Source: DYJB01 sp963777165
GTDB lineage: Bacteria > Chloroflexota > Anaerolineae > Anaerolineales > E44-bin32
Assembly: GCA_963777165.1 (NCBI GenBank)
Contig: CAVZPO010000023.1
Coordinates: forward strand, 682,001-746,000
Length of the DNA: 64,000 bases
Direction: 5' to 3'
The translations under genes and the position numbers were made by a program. The notes beneath the pieces are model-generated. The model did no database searches. It was given only the letters and a program-made list of their open reading frames with translations, and was not told where the DNA came from. This document shows positions 43,390-52,387 of this stretch, piece by piece; the first letter of the stretch is position 1, and each line of letters opens with the position of its first letter.

Positions 43390-45290
43390 CCACTCAGGCG
43401 GCCGCACTCCCCTCGGCGCCGGCTGCTCCCTCGCGCCGCCAGGCATGGTCGCGTGCCGGGCGCGAACTTCTGCTGCACGCACTCATTCAGGACCGTGTTC
43501 TAACGCGTCTCTATCCAGGCATCATGCACTTCATGCTCTTCTGGGGCGTCTCGATCCAGATCCTGGGCACGGTCGTCAACCTGCTGCAGTACCCGCTCTT
43601 CCTGCCCATCACCCTCCCGTGGCCGACCGGAAGCTGGTACCTCGGGTTCGAGCTGGTGATGGACATCGCCGGCGGCATGATCCTGGTCGGTGTGGTGATG
43701 GCCGCACTTCGCCGCTTGTTCTTTCGACCGAAGCACCTGGAGAACCGCTGGGAAGACTGGGCGGCATTGATCCTGCTGGCGACGATCGCGGTCTTGGGGT
43801 TCCTGACCGAAGCAGTGCGCATGGCCGAGGTCGAACCCGCGTGGCGCGTCTGGTCCCCGATCGGCAATGCCGCGGCCCTCTGGCTGGGCCTGGGGGGCGC
43901 CGCCGGGCAGGCGATCCACGGTTGGCTGATCGCTGGGCACGTCGTCGTCTCGCTTGGCCTGGTGGCGCTGCTGCCCTACACCAAGATGCGCCACATCGTC
44001 GTCGGCCCGCTGAACATCGCCCTGCGACCCTGGCGCAAGGACGGTGAACTCGGGACGATCGAGGACATCGAGAACACCGAGAAGCTCGGCGTGGGTGTCG
44101 CCACCGACTTCAGCGCGCCGTCGCTCGTGTCATTTGATGCCTGCGTCCAGTGTGGGCGGTGCGAGTCCGTGTGCCCGGCGGCGATCAGCGGCATGCCGTA
44201 CAACCCTCGCACGCTGATTCGAGATCTGTGCCAGGACGCGCATACCACCTTCGGTCAGAAGCCGGGCCTCGAACCGCACCCCATCCTGAGCGGCGCCATT
44301 GGCAAGGACGCGCCATGGATGTGCACGACCTGCGGCCACTGCGTGGCCGTCTGTCCGCTTTTCATCGATCCGGTCTCGGCCGTCGTCGACCTGCGCCGCT
44401 ACGCGACGCTGACCACCGGCGACGTTCCCGGCTCGGTAGCCGAGGCGTTGACACAGATGGAGCGCCGGGGCAATCCATGGGGCATCGAGAAGTCCCAGCG
44501 CGCCCCATGGGTCAGTGAGCTGGGCGTGCGCGTGCTTCAGCCGGGCGAGGAGACCGACGTGCTGCTGTTTGTCGGCTGCGCGTACGCGTACGACGCCCGG
44601 AGCCAGAAGGCCGGCCGCGAGCTGGCGATCCTGCTCCAGCGCGCCGGGATCGACTTCGCCGTCCTGGGGCAGGCCGAAGGCTGCTGTGGCGAGACCGCGC
44701 GACGGCTCGGGCATGAGTACCTTTTCCAGACCATGGCCCGCGAGAATCTGGCGACGTTTGCCGGCGTGAAGTTTAAGCGCATGGTCACCGCCTGCGCCCA
44801 CTGCTACAACACGATCAAGAATGAATACCCGCATTTCGGGGCGGCGTTTGAGGTCGTCCACCACACCGAGCTGCTCGCCGAGCTGGTCCGGGGAGGTAAG
44901 CTGGGCGGGCTGGGCGCCGCCGACCGCGGCAAGACGGTCACCTTCCACGATTCGTGCTACCTGGGCCGCTACAACGATCTGTACGCCGAGCCGCGGGCAG
45001 TGCTCGACGCCGTCCCCGGATTGAAGCGCACGGAGATGCCCCGCAACCGCGCCGATGCTTTCTGCTGCGGCGGTGGAGGCGGCCAGATGTGGATGGAGAC
45101 CGATCCCAACACGCGCATCAACAAGCGGCGCTTTGAGGAAGCCACACAGCGCGCCGGCGCCGAGGTTATCGTCACCGCCTGCCCGTACTGCCTGATCATG
45201 TTTGACGACGCCATCCGCACCGAAGGCGCCACCGATCGCGTGGCGGTCAAGGACATCGCCGAGGTCCTGACCGAACGGCTGGGGAGCTGA
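43386..45290 (+). CDS. Membrane HdrD/DsrK-like iron-sulfur oxidoreductase
   Basis: 634 aa. N-terminal NarI/HdrE-like membrane domain with five to six helices (about 40-200; His in IMHFM and IHGWLIAGH could bind heme b), then two 4Fe-4S motifs CVQCGRCESVCP (from residue 253) and CTTCGHCVAVCP, then two CCG domains: GQAEGCCGETARR with ACAHCYNTI, and FHDSCYLGRYNDLY with FCCGGGGGQMW and ACPYCLIMF. This is the fused HdrE-HdrD/DsrMK-type architecture that links the quinone pool to a thiol-disulfide or other carrier. GTG start overlaps the Rieske stop. Confidence 0.9.
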   Translation: MTTQAAALPSAPAAPSRRQAWSRAGRELLLHALIQDRVLTRLYPGIMHFMLFWGVSIQILGTVVNLLQYPLFLPITLPWPTGSWYLGFELVMDIAGGMILVGVVMAALRRLFFRPKHLENRWEDWAALILLATIAVLGFLTEAVRMAEVEPAWRVWSPIGNAAALWLGLGGAAGQAIHGWLIAGHVVVSLGLVALLPYTKMRHIVVGPLNIALRPWRKDGELGTIEDIENTEKLGVGVATDFSAPSLVSFDACVQCGRCESVCPAAISGMPYNPRTLIRDLCQDAHTTFGQKPGLEPHPILSGAIGKDAPWMCTTCGHCVAVCPLFIDPVSAVVDLRRYATLTTGDVPGSVAEALTQMERRGNPWGIEKSQRAPWVSELGVRVLQPGEETDVLLFVGCAYAYDARSQKAGRELAILLQRAGIDFAVLGQAEGCCGETARRLGHEYLFQTMARENLATFAGVKFKRMVTACAHCYNTIKNEYPHFGAAFEVVHHTELLAELVRGGKLGGLGAADRGKTVTFHDSCYLGRYNDLYAEPRAVLDAVPGLKRTEMPRNRADAFCCGGGGGQMWMETDPNTRINKRRFEEATQRAGAEVIVTACPYCLIMFDDAIRTEGATDRVAVKDIAEVLTERLGS

Positions 45291-45322
45291 GCCCTTCCGG
45301 CAGGCTCTCGAAGGGAGGCTGG

Positions 45323-46309
45323 ATGCCCATCCAGAAGCTTCTCCCCGTGGGACCCGATGGCCCCTTGGAGGCGACGCGTTCGTTTTTGCGGCACGTCTGG
45401 GATCGTGCCTCGCTTGATGGGATGTTCATCCCTGCCTGGGCGGAGGGCCATGACGATCCTCGCCCTGGGCTTCTCAGTTCTCCTGACCAGCTCGACCGTG
45501 CCGACCCCTTCGCACCGCTGATGGTGCTCAACACCGCGCCGCACATTGTCGCCCTGCTCGCCGAGAACCCGGGACAGCGCCTGGGTGCCGTCCTGCGGCC
45601 CTGCGAGCTGCGTAGTCTGCGGGAGTTGGCGCGCCGCCAACAAGTCGCCCTGGGCGGCCTGCTCTTGATCAGCCCCGACTGCCTGGCGACCTTTCCGCAC
45701 GAGGATTTCGACTGGCGCGTCCAACACGCCGCGGAGATCGAGAAGATCACCGACGAGGCGCTCCACTTTGCCGCTCAAGGTGGGATCCTGCCCGGCCGGC
45801 TTCGGCCAAGCTGTCAGGCATGCGACCAGCCTTACCCCACCGACACCGATATCCACCTTGCCGTGTTGGGGCTCGAGACCACCCGGCATCTGATTGTCGG
45901 ATTCCGGGACGTCGATCTACTCAACAGATTGGAGCTTCAGTCGCAATCCGATCCCCCGGACGATGTACTTGCCCGGCGCGACCGTGTCCTGACGAAGCTG
46001 ACCGAGTGGCGCCAGCGTTCGCGCGCCTACGCAGAGTCCCATCTGGAGGAGGGTCAAGCCAGCCTGCAGGGGCTGATTCGCCATCTGCGCGGCTGTGAGA
46101 ATTGCCGGACGTGGATCTCGAGGGCTTGCCCGTTCTTCTCCCAGGCCTGGGACCTGGCGGGCTCCGGAGATCAGGCTAAGGAGCTCGAGGACGGCTGGCT
46201 GCATTCGTGCGGCGGATGCGGCATGTGCGATCACGCCTGCCCCGATGGTTTCGCCCTCTCAACCGTCATCGGTCACCTGGCGCGTAAGGCCGGCTCGGCC
46301 GTCTTGTAG
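45323..46309 (+). CDS. FrhB/FdhB-like iron-sulfur oxidoreductase subunit
   Basis: 328 aa, soluble. LGAVLRPCELRSLRELARR is the RPCE(L/I)R signature of the coenzyme F420 hydrogenase/dehydrogenase beta family; CQACDQPYPTDTDIHLAV follows the family order. C-terminal clusters: CENCRTWISRACP and CGGCGMCDHACP. The FrhB family moves electrons between flavin, 4Fe-4S clusters and F420 or other partners. Nothing else for F420 is seen here. Last gene of the b6/Rieske/Hdr set. Confidence 0.8.
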   Translation: MPIQKLLPVGPDGPLEATRSFLRHVWDRASLDGMFIPAWAEGHDDPRPGLLSSPDQLDRADPFAPLMVLNTAPHIVALLAENPGQRLGAVLRPCELRSLRELARRQQVALGGLLLISPDCLATFPHEDFDWRVQHAAEIEKITDEALHFAAQGGILPGRLRPSCQACDQPYPTDTDIHLAVLGLETTRHLIVGFRDVDLLNRLELQSQSDPPDDVLARRDRVLTKLTEWRQRSRAYAESHLEEGQASLQGLIRHLRGCENCRTWISRACPFFSQAWDLAGSGDQAKELEDGWLHSCGGCGMCDHACPDGFALSTVIGHLARKAGSAVL

Positions 46310-46498
46310 GATTCAGCAGCACAGGGGCTCCACCGCACGCTTGTTTGGTCGGGGCAGCGTCGGCATGACCAGGGCATGCTGACCCGCCGCGGGCTATGGC
46401 CGCCCGGCCTCGCCGAGAGCGCGCCGTGTAATCGCGCACCTCAAGGCAGATGCTGGGGCACCAGGCAAGCGATCGAAGGTCGATGGGATCGCTCGATG

Positions 46499-46810
46499 TC
46501 AGCGATGCGCTTCGAGGCAGCGCACGCCCTGCGGGCCGACGGAGGCCGCGTGCTCTACGCCCGCCGGCAGATCGAGCCGGTCCCCGACCAGCAAGGTGAC
46601 CCTGCCCTCGGCCAGGCCGAAAGCAATCGAGCCCTCGATGACGTAGATCACCTTGTCGTATCCGTGGACGTGAGGCGGATAGACCTCGCCAGCCGCGTTT
46701 CCCCACCCGTACGCTTCCAGTCCTTCTTCTGACAGCAGGGCGCGCACGAGAGGCTCATCCGGCGGCACCTCGGCCTGCCAGCGACGTACGCTTACCGGTC
46801 CGAGGCTCAT
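46499..46810 (-). CDS. Cupin domain protein
   Basis: 103 aa. Metal-type cupin pattern: GEVYPPHVHGYDKVIYVIEGSI and DRLDLPAGVEHAAS. Ligand unknown. It overlaps the pyrimidine nucleoside phosphorylase stop/start by 4 nt, so is translated with it. The 189 nt upstream of its 3' end to 46310 contain no gene. Confidence 0.82.
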   Translation of the reverse strand: MSLGPVSVRRWQAEVPPDEPLVRALLSEEGLEAYGWGNAAGEVYPPHVHGYDKVIYVIEGSIAFGLAEGRVTLLVGDRLDLPAGVEHAASVGPQGVRCLEAHR

Positions 46811-48111
46811 CGAAGCGTGCGGTAGAAGAGCGGCAACGCGGGAACGGTTCGCGGCGAAAGCCGGAAGGCTGGCTCGAGCTGTTGGAGCGCTTCCCGGGCT
46901 TTGCTCTTATCGGAGGCGTGGACGGTGCACAGGGGTGCGCCGGCCGAGAGTCGTTCGCCGACCTTGGCGTGCACCACAACTCCGACGGCCGGGTCGATCG
47001 GATCGCCCTTGCGCTCTCGGCCTGCCCCCAGGGCCACCGCCGTCATCCCAATCAGGCGCGCATCGGCCCAGGCCAGGCTGCCTGCCTTCGCCGCTCGCAG
47101 CGTCTGAGTCACCGGTGCCTGGGGGAGCCGGTCGGGTTGCTCGACGACCCGGGCGTCCCCTCCTTGCGCCTCGACCAGCGCGTGGAACTTCGCCTTCGCG
47201 GCGCCGGTGTCGAGCGCCTCAGTCGCCTGGAGGCGGGCGGCGCGCAGCGAGCTCGACCGCCCGGAAATGAGCAGCATGTGTGCCGCGACATGCAGACAGT
47301 GCTCGCGGAAATCTGCCGGACCAGCGCCGTGCAGCGTCTCGAGCGCCTCGCGCACTTCAAGCGCATTCCCGACGGCGCAGCCAAGGGGTTGGTTCATGTC
47401 CGACAGCAGGGCGACGACCCGCCGATCGGAGCGACGACCGATATCCACCATCAAGCGCGCCAGTTTGGACGCCTCCGGCACCGTCTGCATGAATGCCCCC
47501 ACGCCGACCTTGACATCCAGCACGATCGCCTGCGCTCCGGAGGCGATCTTCTTGCTCATGACCGACGAGGCGATCAAGGGAATCGACGGAACCGTTCCGG
47601 TTACGTCGCGCAGCGCGTACAACATGCCGTCGGCCGGTGCGAGCTCGGCCGTCTGACCGCTGAGCACAAGCCCGACGGTGCGCAGCTGTTCGAGGAACTC
47701 GTCCGTGGTCAGGTTCACCCGGAAACCCGGGATCGACTCCATCTTGTCCAGTGTGCCGCCGGAGAACCCCAGGCCGCGACCCGACATCTTGCCCACCGGC
47801 ACGCCGCAGGCCGCCACGATCGGCTCGACCACAAGCGTGGTCTTGTCCCCCACGCCGCCCGTCGAGTGCTTGTCGACGGCGATCGGGACGACGCCGGTCA
47901 GGTCGATCCGATCCCCGGAGTCGGCCAGGGCTAGCGTCAGCGCATAGGTCTCGGCCGGCGTCATGCCGCGCAGCAGGATGGCCATCGCCCAGGCCGCCAC
48001 CTGGTAGTCGGGGATCTCCCGGGCGGTGAAACCCCGGACGAAAAAGGAGATCTCGTCCGGCGTAAGCCGGCCGCCGTCACGCTTCTTGACGATCAGATCC
48101 ACAGCTCGCAT
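46807..48111 (-). CDS. Pyrimidine-nucleoside / thymidine phosphorylase
   Basis: 434 aa. VDKHSTGGVGDKTTLVVEP (phosphate site), GRGLGFSGGTLDKMESIPGF, TGTVPSIPLIASSVMSKKIASG and the C-terminal PYNP domain (VVVHAKVGERLSAGAPLCTVHA). Cleaves thymidine, deoxyuridine or uridine with phosphate. The choice between DeoA and Pdp is not safe from sequence. AGGAGG before ATG 48111; TATAAT promoter upstream. Confidence 0.93.
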   Translation of the reverse strand: MRAVDLIVKKRDGGRLTPDEISFFVRGFTAREIPDYQVAAWAMAILLRGMTPAETYALTLALADSGDRIDLTGVVPIAVDKHSTGGVGDKTTLVVEPIVAACGVPVGKMSGRGLGFSGGTLDKMESIPGFRVNLTTDEFLEQLRTVGLVLSGQTAELAPADGMLYALRDVTGTVPSIPLIASSVMSKKIASGAQAIVLDVKVGVGAFMQTVPEASKLARLMVDIGRRSDRRVVALLSDMNQPLGCAVGNALEVREALETLHGAGPADFREHCLHVAAHMLLISGRSSSLRAARLQATEALDTGAAKAKFHALVEAQGGDARVVEQPDRLPQAPVTQTLRAAKAGSLAWADARLIGMTAVALGAGRERKGDPIDPAVGVVVHAKVGERLSAGAPLCTVHASDKSKAREALQQLEPAFRLSPRTVPALPLFYRTLR

Positions 48112-48128
48112 GCCCAGCCTCCTGCTCG

Positions 48129-48157
48129 ATTATACCCACGCCAGCGACTGCTATAAT
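48129..48157. promoter_or_regulatory. Mirror-symmetric divergent promoter
   Basis: ATTATA at 48129-48134 is the minus-strand TATAAT -10 of the phosphorylase gene; TATAAT at 48152-48157 is the plus-strand -10 of the amidohydrolase gene. They are exactly 17 nt apart, so each -10 occupies the -35 position of the other. No better -35 is visible for either. Confidence 0.65.
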
Positions 48158-48181
48158 CCACGCCCTGCGGAGGGTCGGGGC

Positions 48182-50167
48182 ATGAACCAGGCGGATCGCA
48201 TCCTGAGCAACGCCCACGTCCTGACCATGGACAACTCCTACCACGCCTATCCCCGGGGCGCCGTCGTGCTGCGCGGCTCGATGATTGTGGCCGTGGGGGA
48301 AGAGGCTTCTTTGCGGCGCGAGTGGCAGGCGGCCGAAGTGGTCGACTGCGGCGGGCGGGTGCTCATGCCCGGGCTGGTCAATGCGCACACCCACGTGCCG
48401 ATGACGCTGCTGCGCGGACTCACCGACGATCGCCGGCTGGACGTATGGCTGCTGGGTTACATGATGCCGGTCGAGCGCGAGTTCGTCACTCCGGATTTCT
48501 GCCGCCTGGGGACGCTGCTGGCCTGCGCCGAGATGATCCGGGGCGGCATCACCTGCTTCGCCGACATGTACTACTTCGAGGATTCGGTGGCGGCGGCCAC
48601 GGCCGAGGCGGGCATGCGCGCCGTGTGCTCCCAGACCGTGCTGAAGTTCCCCACGCCCGACGCCGCGTCGTTCGAAGACTCCCTGGCGGCGGCGCGGGAT
48701 TTCATCGCCCGCTGGAAGGACCACGCGCTCATCGTGCCGTCGGTCGCCCCGCACGCGCCCTATACCTGCACACCGGAAATCCTTCAGGCGTGCGCCGCTC
48801 TGGCGGTGGAGTTCGATGTCCCCTTGCATACGCACCTGGCCGAGACCGCCCTGGAGGTGGACGAGTGGCGGTCGGAGCACGGCATGCCGGTGATCCCGTG
48901 GGTCAAGAAGCAGGGGCTGTTCGACGCCAAGGTGCTGGCGGCGCACTGCGTGCACGTAGACGACGGCGAGATCAACACGCTCCAGCACGCCGGCGCAGGC
49001 ATAGCCCACAATCCGTCGAGCAACCTCAAGCTGGCCTCCGGATTTGCGCCGGTCGTCAGCATGCTCCAGGCGGGATTGAACGTCGGCGTGGGCACGGACG
49101 GCCCTGCGTCCAACAACGACCTGGACATGTTCGAGGAGCTTCGCCTGGCGACGTTCGTGGCCAAGGCCGTTAGCCGCGATCCCACGGCGCTGCCCGCCCG
49201 CGAGACGCTTGCCTTGGGCACCCGCCTGGGCGCTCGCGCCCTGCACATCGGCGATCGCATCGGCAGCCTCGAACCCGGCAAGCGTGCCGACTTGATCCTG
49301 TTGGACCTCGAAGGGGTGCACAGTTGGCCGCCGTTCGAGCGCGAAGCCGACGCCATCTACTCCCGGGTCATCTACTCGGCCAAGTCGACGGATGTCACCG
49401 ACGTCATGGTCGAAGGTCGCTGGCTGATGCGCAATCGCGAGCTGAAGACCATCCAGCTCAGCCCGCTGCTCGAGGCCGCCGGGGAGTACGCTCGCCGCAT
49501 CGATCATTTCCTGCTGGCGCGCGAGGGCTCCGTCCTTTCGAAGCTGATCGCCATCGGCGGCGCCGAACAGGAGGAGAGCTACGAGGTCCAGCTCAAGGTG
49601 CACGTCGAGGACGCCGCGCCTGTGCTGCGCGCTTTGCAGACCGGAAGCGTGCAGGTGACACGTAAGGCGCACTATCATGAGTACGACACCTACTTCTCCT
49701 TCGGCGGGACGGTGCCCGAGCGGCTCCGCCACCGGGAGGACGAGTTCATCGACGTCGCCGGCAACGTCTTCAACGTCCGCTACCGGCTCACGCTCACCGG
49801 CCCGGCGAAGGAGGGCGAGTATCCGAATTCGGTGCTGCTTTCCCGATCGCGCTTCATCGCTCCCGCCAAACACAGCCTGCGGTTCTACCGCGAGTACTTC
49901 AAGCCCACATCCGAGTCCGAGGTCACCAAGGACCGTCTGCGCTGGCAGATTACTTACAAAGGTGAGGAGTTCTTCGTCAACATCGACCAGGTGACCCTCC
50001 CAGCATTGCCCGGGTTCTTCATCGAGATCAAGTGCCGGACGTGGTCACGCGGCGATGCCGAGGAAAAGGCAGGGCTGATCAGCGAACTGCTGGCGACCCT
50101 CGGCATCCAGGATGCCGCCCCGGTTTCCCAGGAGTACGCCGAGTTGACCGCCCCGGGGTCGAGCTAG
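48182..50167 (+). CDS. MTA/SAH-deaminase-type amidohydrolase fused to a CYTH domain
   Basis: 661 aa. Residues 1 to about 440 are a TrzA/MtaD-like amidohydrolase: PGLVNAHTHVPMTLLRG, GITCFADMYYFEDS, PLHTHLAETALEV, LAAHCVHVDDGEI, VGVGTDGPASNNDLDMFEE. Such enzymes deaminate 5'-methylthioadenosine, S-adenosylhomocysteine or related adenosines. Residues about 458-655 follow the CYTH (adenylate cyclase CyaB / thiamine triphosphatase) pattern: YEVQLKV (E-x-Q-x-K for ExExK), VRYRLTLTGPA, NIDQV then GFFIEIKCRTW and SQEYAEL. One uninterrupted frame; the two-domain fusion is unusual. GGAGG ribosome site. Confidence 0.86.
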   Translation: MNQADRILSNAHVLTMDNSYHAYPRGAVVLRGSMIVAVGEEASLRREWQAAEVVDCGGRVLMPGLVNAHTHVPMTLLRGLTDDRRLDVWLLGYMMPVEREFVTPDFCRLGTLLACAEMIRGGITCFADMYYFEDSVAAATAEAGMRAVCSQTVLKFPTPDAASFEDSLAAARDFIARWKDHALIVPSVAPHAPYTCTPEILQACAALAVEFDVPLHTHLAETALEVDEWRSEHGMPVIPWVKKQGLFDAKVLAAHCVHVDDGEINTLQHAGAGIAHNPSSNLKLASGFAPVVSMLQAGLNVGVGTDGPASNNDLDMFEELRLATFVAKAVSRDPTALPARETLALGTRLGARALHIGDRIGSLEPGKRADLILLDLEGVHSWPPFEREADAIYSRVIYSAKSTDVTDVMVEGRWLMRNRELKTIQLSPLLEAAGEYARRIDHFLLAREGSVLSKLIAIGGAEQEESYEVQLKVHVEDAAPVLRALQTGSVQVTRKAHYHEYDTYFSFGGTVPERLRHREDEFIDVAGNVFNVRYRLTLTGPAKEGEYPNSVLLSRSRFIAPAKHSLRFYREYFKPTSESEVTKDRLRWQITYKGEEFFVNIDQVTLPALPGFFIEIKCRTWSRGDAEEKAGLISELLATLGIQDAAPVSQEYAELTAPGSS

Positions 50168-50214
50168 CCGCTTCGCGCCGTCCCATGCTGATAGTAATGG
50201 CTCGGGAGGTGCGA

Positions 50215-51699
50215 ATGCGATCCTATGCCCTCCAAATCCTGTTCGCGTCGCTCATGCTTTCCGGCTGCCGGTCCATCGCTTCCGCCCCGGCGCCGGCCAC
50301 TGCCCCACCCCAGGACGAGCGAACGCAGGCGCTGTTCGACATGCCGTGGTCCGATCGGTCCGCGTTTAGCGCGGGGTTGGTCGAGTCTCAGCAGTCTGTG
50401 CTCAGCGGCCTGGCGGGTGCGAGCGTCTACCACCTGGCGCTGGAGGTCGCCCCGGACCTCTCGACGGTCGACGGCGCGCAGGAGGTTTTCTACACCAACA
50501 CCGAATCGGAGCCGCTCGACCGGGTGGCGCTTCACCTGTTTCCCAACCTGCTCGGCGGGGAGATGACACTCTCGGGCGTGCGCATCGATGGCACGGACGT
50601 GGAACCGGCGTACGGCGAAGGCCAGGGCTCGATCACGATCCCATTGGATGCCGCGCTCGCTCCCGGGGCAAGCATTGTGATCGGCGTCGACTTCCGGGTG
50701 CGCGTGCCGCATGAGGTCGAACTGAACTACGGCGTGCTGGCCAATGCCTCTGGGGTCCTGGCCTACGCCCATGGCTATCCGATGGTCGCCGTGTTCGATT
50801 CGAAGGGCTGGAACCTCGAGGTCCCGCCGACGTACGGCGACGTGACCTACGCCGATGCCAGCTTCTACCTGGTGCGTGTGCGCGCCCCGGCCGAGTTGGT
50901 CCTATGCGGCTCGGGCGTCGAGGTCGCCCGCCGGGCCTCCGGGGACCAGCAGGAGGTGCTGCTTGCGGTGGGACCGGCGCGCGATTTCTACCTGGCCGCC
51001 AGCCGGGACTATCGAATCACGACGAAGGCCTTCGGACCCATCATGCTCCGGAGCTGCTCGCCCGAGGGCACCGAGGCGCGAGCGCAGCAAACGCTGGAGG
51101 TCGCTGCCCATGCCCTGGAGATCTACGGTGAACGCTACGGCGACTACCCGTACACCAAGCTGGATGTGGTGACGACGCCGACCTACGCACTGGGGATCGA
51201 ATACCCTGGCGCCTTCGCACTGACCGACCGGCTGTACACCGACCCGCAGGATTTCGGCGACCAGCCCGAGGAGTCCCTGCTCGAGTGGGTCACGGCGCAC
51301 GAGGCGGCGCACGAGTGGTTCTACAACCTGGTCGGGAACGATCAGATCGAGGATCCCTGGCTGGACGAGGCGCTGGCGCAATTCGCCACCCTGCAGTACG
51401 CCAGAGACCGCTATGGCGAGGACGGTGCGGCCGGGATGCGAGCCTCGTTCTATGGCCGATGGGACCGCGTCGGCCGGGAGCCGATCCCGATCGGGTTGCC
51501 GGTCGGGGCATATGACGAGAATTCCTACTCGGCCATCGTCTACGGGCGCGGGCCCCTCTTCTTCGAGGCGCTCGAGGAGGAACTAGGCGAGGCGCAATTC
51601 GACGAGTTCCTGCACGCCTACGCGGCGGCCTTCTCCTGGCAGGAGGCCATGCCGGAAGACCTGCAGCGGATGGCCGAATCACAATGCGGTGCGACCTGA
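50215..51699 (+). CDS. M1-family zinc metallopeptidase lipoprotein
   Basis: 494 aa. Signal peptide with lipobox LSGC (Cys about residue 18), beta-sandwich N-terminal domain, then the gluzincin site HEAAHEWFYNLVG with the third zinc ligand in EDPWLDEALAQF, preceded by LGIEYPGAF in place of GAMEN. An extracytoplasmic aminopeptidase-like enzyme. GGGAGG lies upstream of ATG 50215. Confidence 0.9.
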   Translation: MRSYALQILFASLMLSGCRSIASAPAPATAPPQDERTQALFDMPWSDRSAFSAGLVESQQSVLSGLAGASVYHLALEVAPDLSTVDGAQEVFYTNTESEPLDRVALHLFPNLLGGEMTLSGVRIDGTDVEPAYGEGQGSITIPLDAALAPGASIVIGVDFRVRVPHEVELNYGVLANASGVLAYAHGYPMVAVFDSKGWNLEVPPTYGDVTYADASFYLVRVRAPAELVLCGSGVEVARRASGDQQEVLLAVGPARDFYLAASRDYRITTKAFGPIMLRSCSPEGTEARAQQTLEVAAHALEIYGERYGDYPYTKLDVVTTPTYALGIEYPGAFALTDRLYTDPQDFGDQPEESLLEWVTAHEAAHEWFYNLVGNDQIEDPWLDEALAQFATLQYARDRYGEDGAAGMRASFYGRWDRVGREPIPIGLPVGAYDENSYSAIVYGRGPLFFEALEEELGEAQFDEFLHAYAAAFSWQEAMPEDLQRMAESQCGAT

Positions 51700-51768
51700 G
51701 CCCACTCTTCGTCGAGTGGGTGTACGCGCGTCCCTAGCCGCTCGCGTGTGCGTCCTACCGGGACGCAG

Positions 51769-51794
51769 AGCGCCCCACCTTCCGGTGGGGCGCT
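51769..51794. terminator. Terminator hairpin between M1 peptidase and csp
   Basis: Perfect 11-bp stem (51769-51779 with 51784-51794), TTCC loop, then GTGTTT on the plus strand. A second small hairpin (7-bp stem, 51749-51755 with 51761-51767) precedes it. The two genes converge here. Confidence 0.75.
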
Positions 51795-51816
51795 GTGTTT
51801 AGCGTGCGCGTCCGTC

Positions 51817-52026
51817 CTAAAGAACGGTGACGCTGCTGGCCTGCGGGCCTTTCTGGCCCTGTTCGATCGTGAACTCGACCTTCTGACCCTCCTCCAGCGT
51901 GCGGAAACCCTCCGACTGGATGGCGGTGAAGTGGACGAACACGTCCGGGCCGCCTTCACGGGCGATGAAACCGTACCCCTTCCCGCTGTTGAACCACTTC
52001 ACGGTGCCGACAACACGCTCTGCCAT
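51817..52026 (-). CDS. Cold-shock protein, CspA family
   Basis: 69-aa single OB-fold RNA chaperone. RNP1 is GKGYGFIA and RNP2 is DVFVHFTA, with the N-terminal VGTVKWFNSGKG typical of Csp. AAGGAG 8 nt before ATG. The predicted leader is about 157 nt, unusually long for this genome. Confidence 0.96.
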   Translation of the reverse strand: MAERVVGTVKWFNSGKGYGFIAREGGPDVFVHFTAIQSEGFRTLEEGQKVEFTIEQGQKGPQASSVTVL

Positions 52027-52218
52027 CTAACATGTCTCCTTCCGGCAAATGAGTGTTAGGCGCTTGCTTCGTTCGTCAGCCGTCGGGAATCCGGTCGCCC
52101 GGTCCTTACCAACACGGCCCGAGCAGAGTCCGCTCAGGCCGTGGTCTTTCGACTTCCTGACTGAACTCACGCGCAACCTACGATCCGGGAGTTTAGCAGG
52201 GTTCCTTCGCAAAGTAAA
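52027..52218 (-). promoter_or_regulatory. csp promoter and long leader
   Basis: Minus-strand TTTACT (52218-52213), 17-nt spacer, TAAACT (52195-52190); start near 52183, giving a leader of about 157 nt to the ATG at 52026. Long leaders of cspA-type genes act as thermosensitive or autoregulated structures. The rest of the 52219-52387 gap holds nothing I recognise except the ribosome site of the next gene. Confidence 0.6.
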
Positions 52219-52387
52219 GACTTCGAATCGGGAACCGCCTGGCGCCCATGCTCCGCCGGGCGCGGAGGCCGACGGCGTCAGCCCAAGGTCAGCCGGGATT
52301 CGTGCGGCCGCAACCGCCCATGCTATCCTTGTCCACGTGGATCGGCCGTCTCGCAGCCCCGGCAGTGGCGGAACCGATCCGGGAGTG

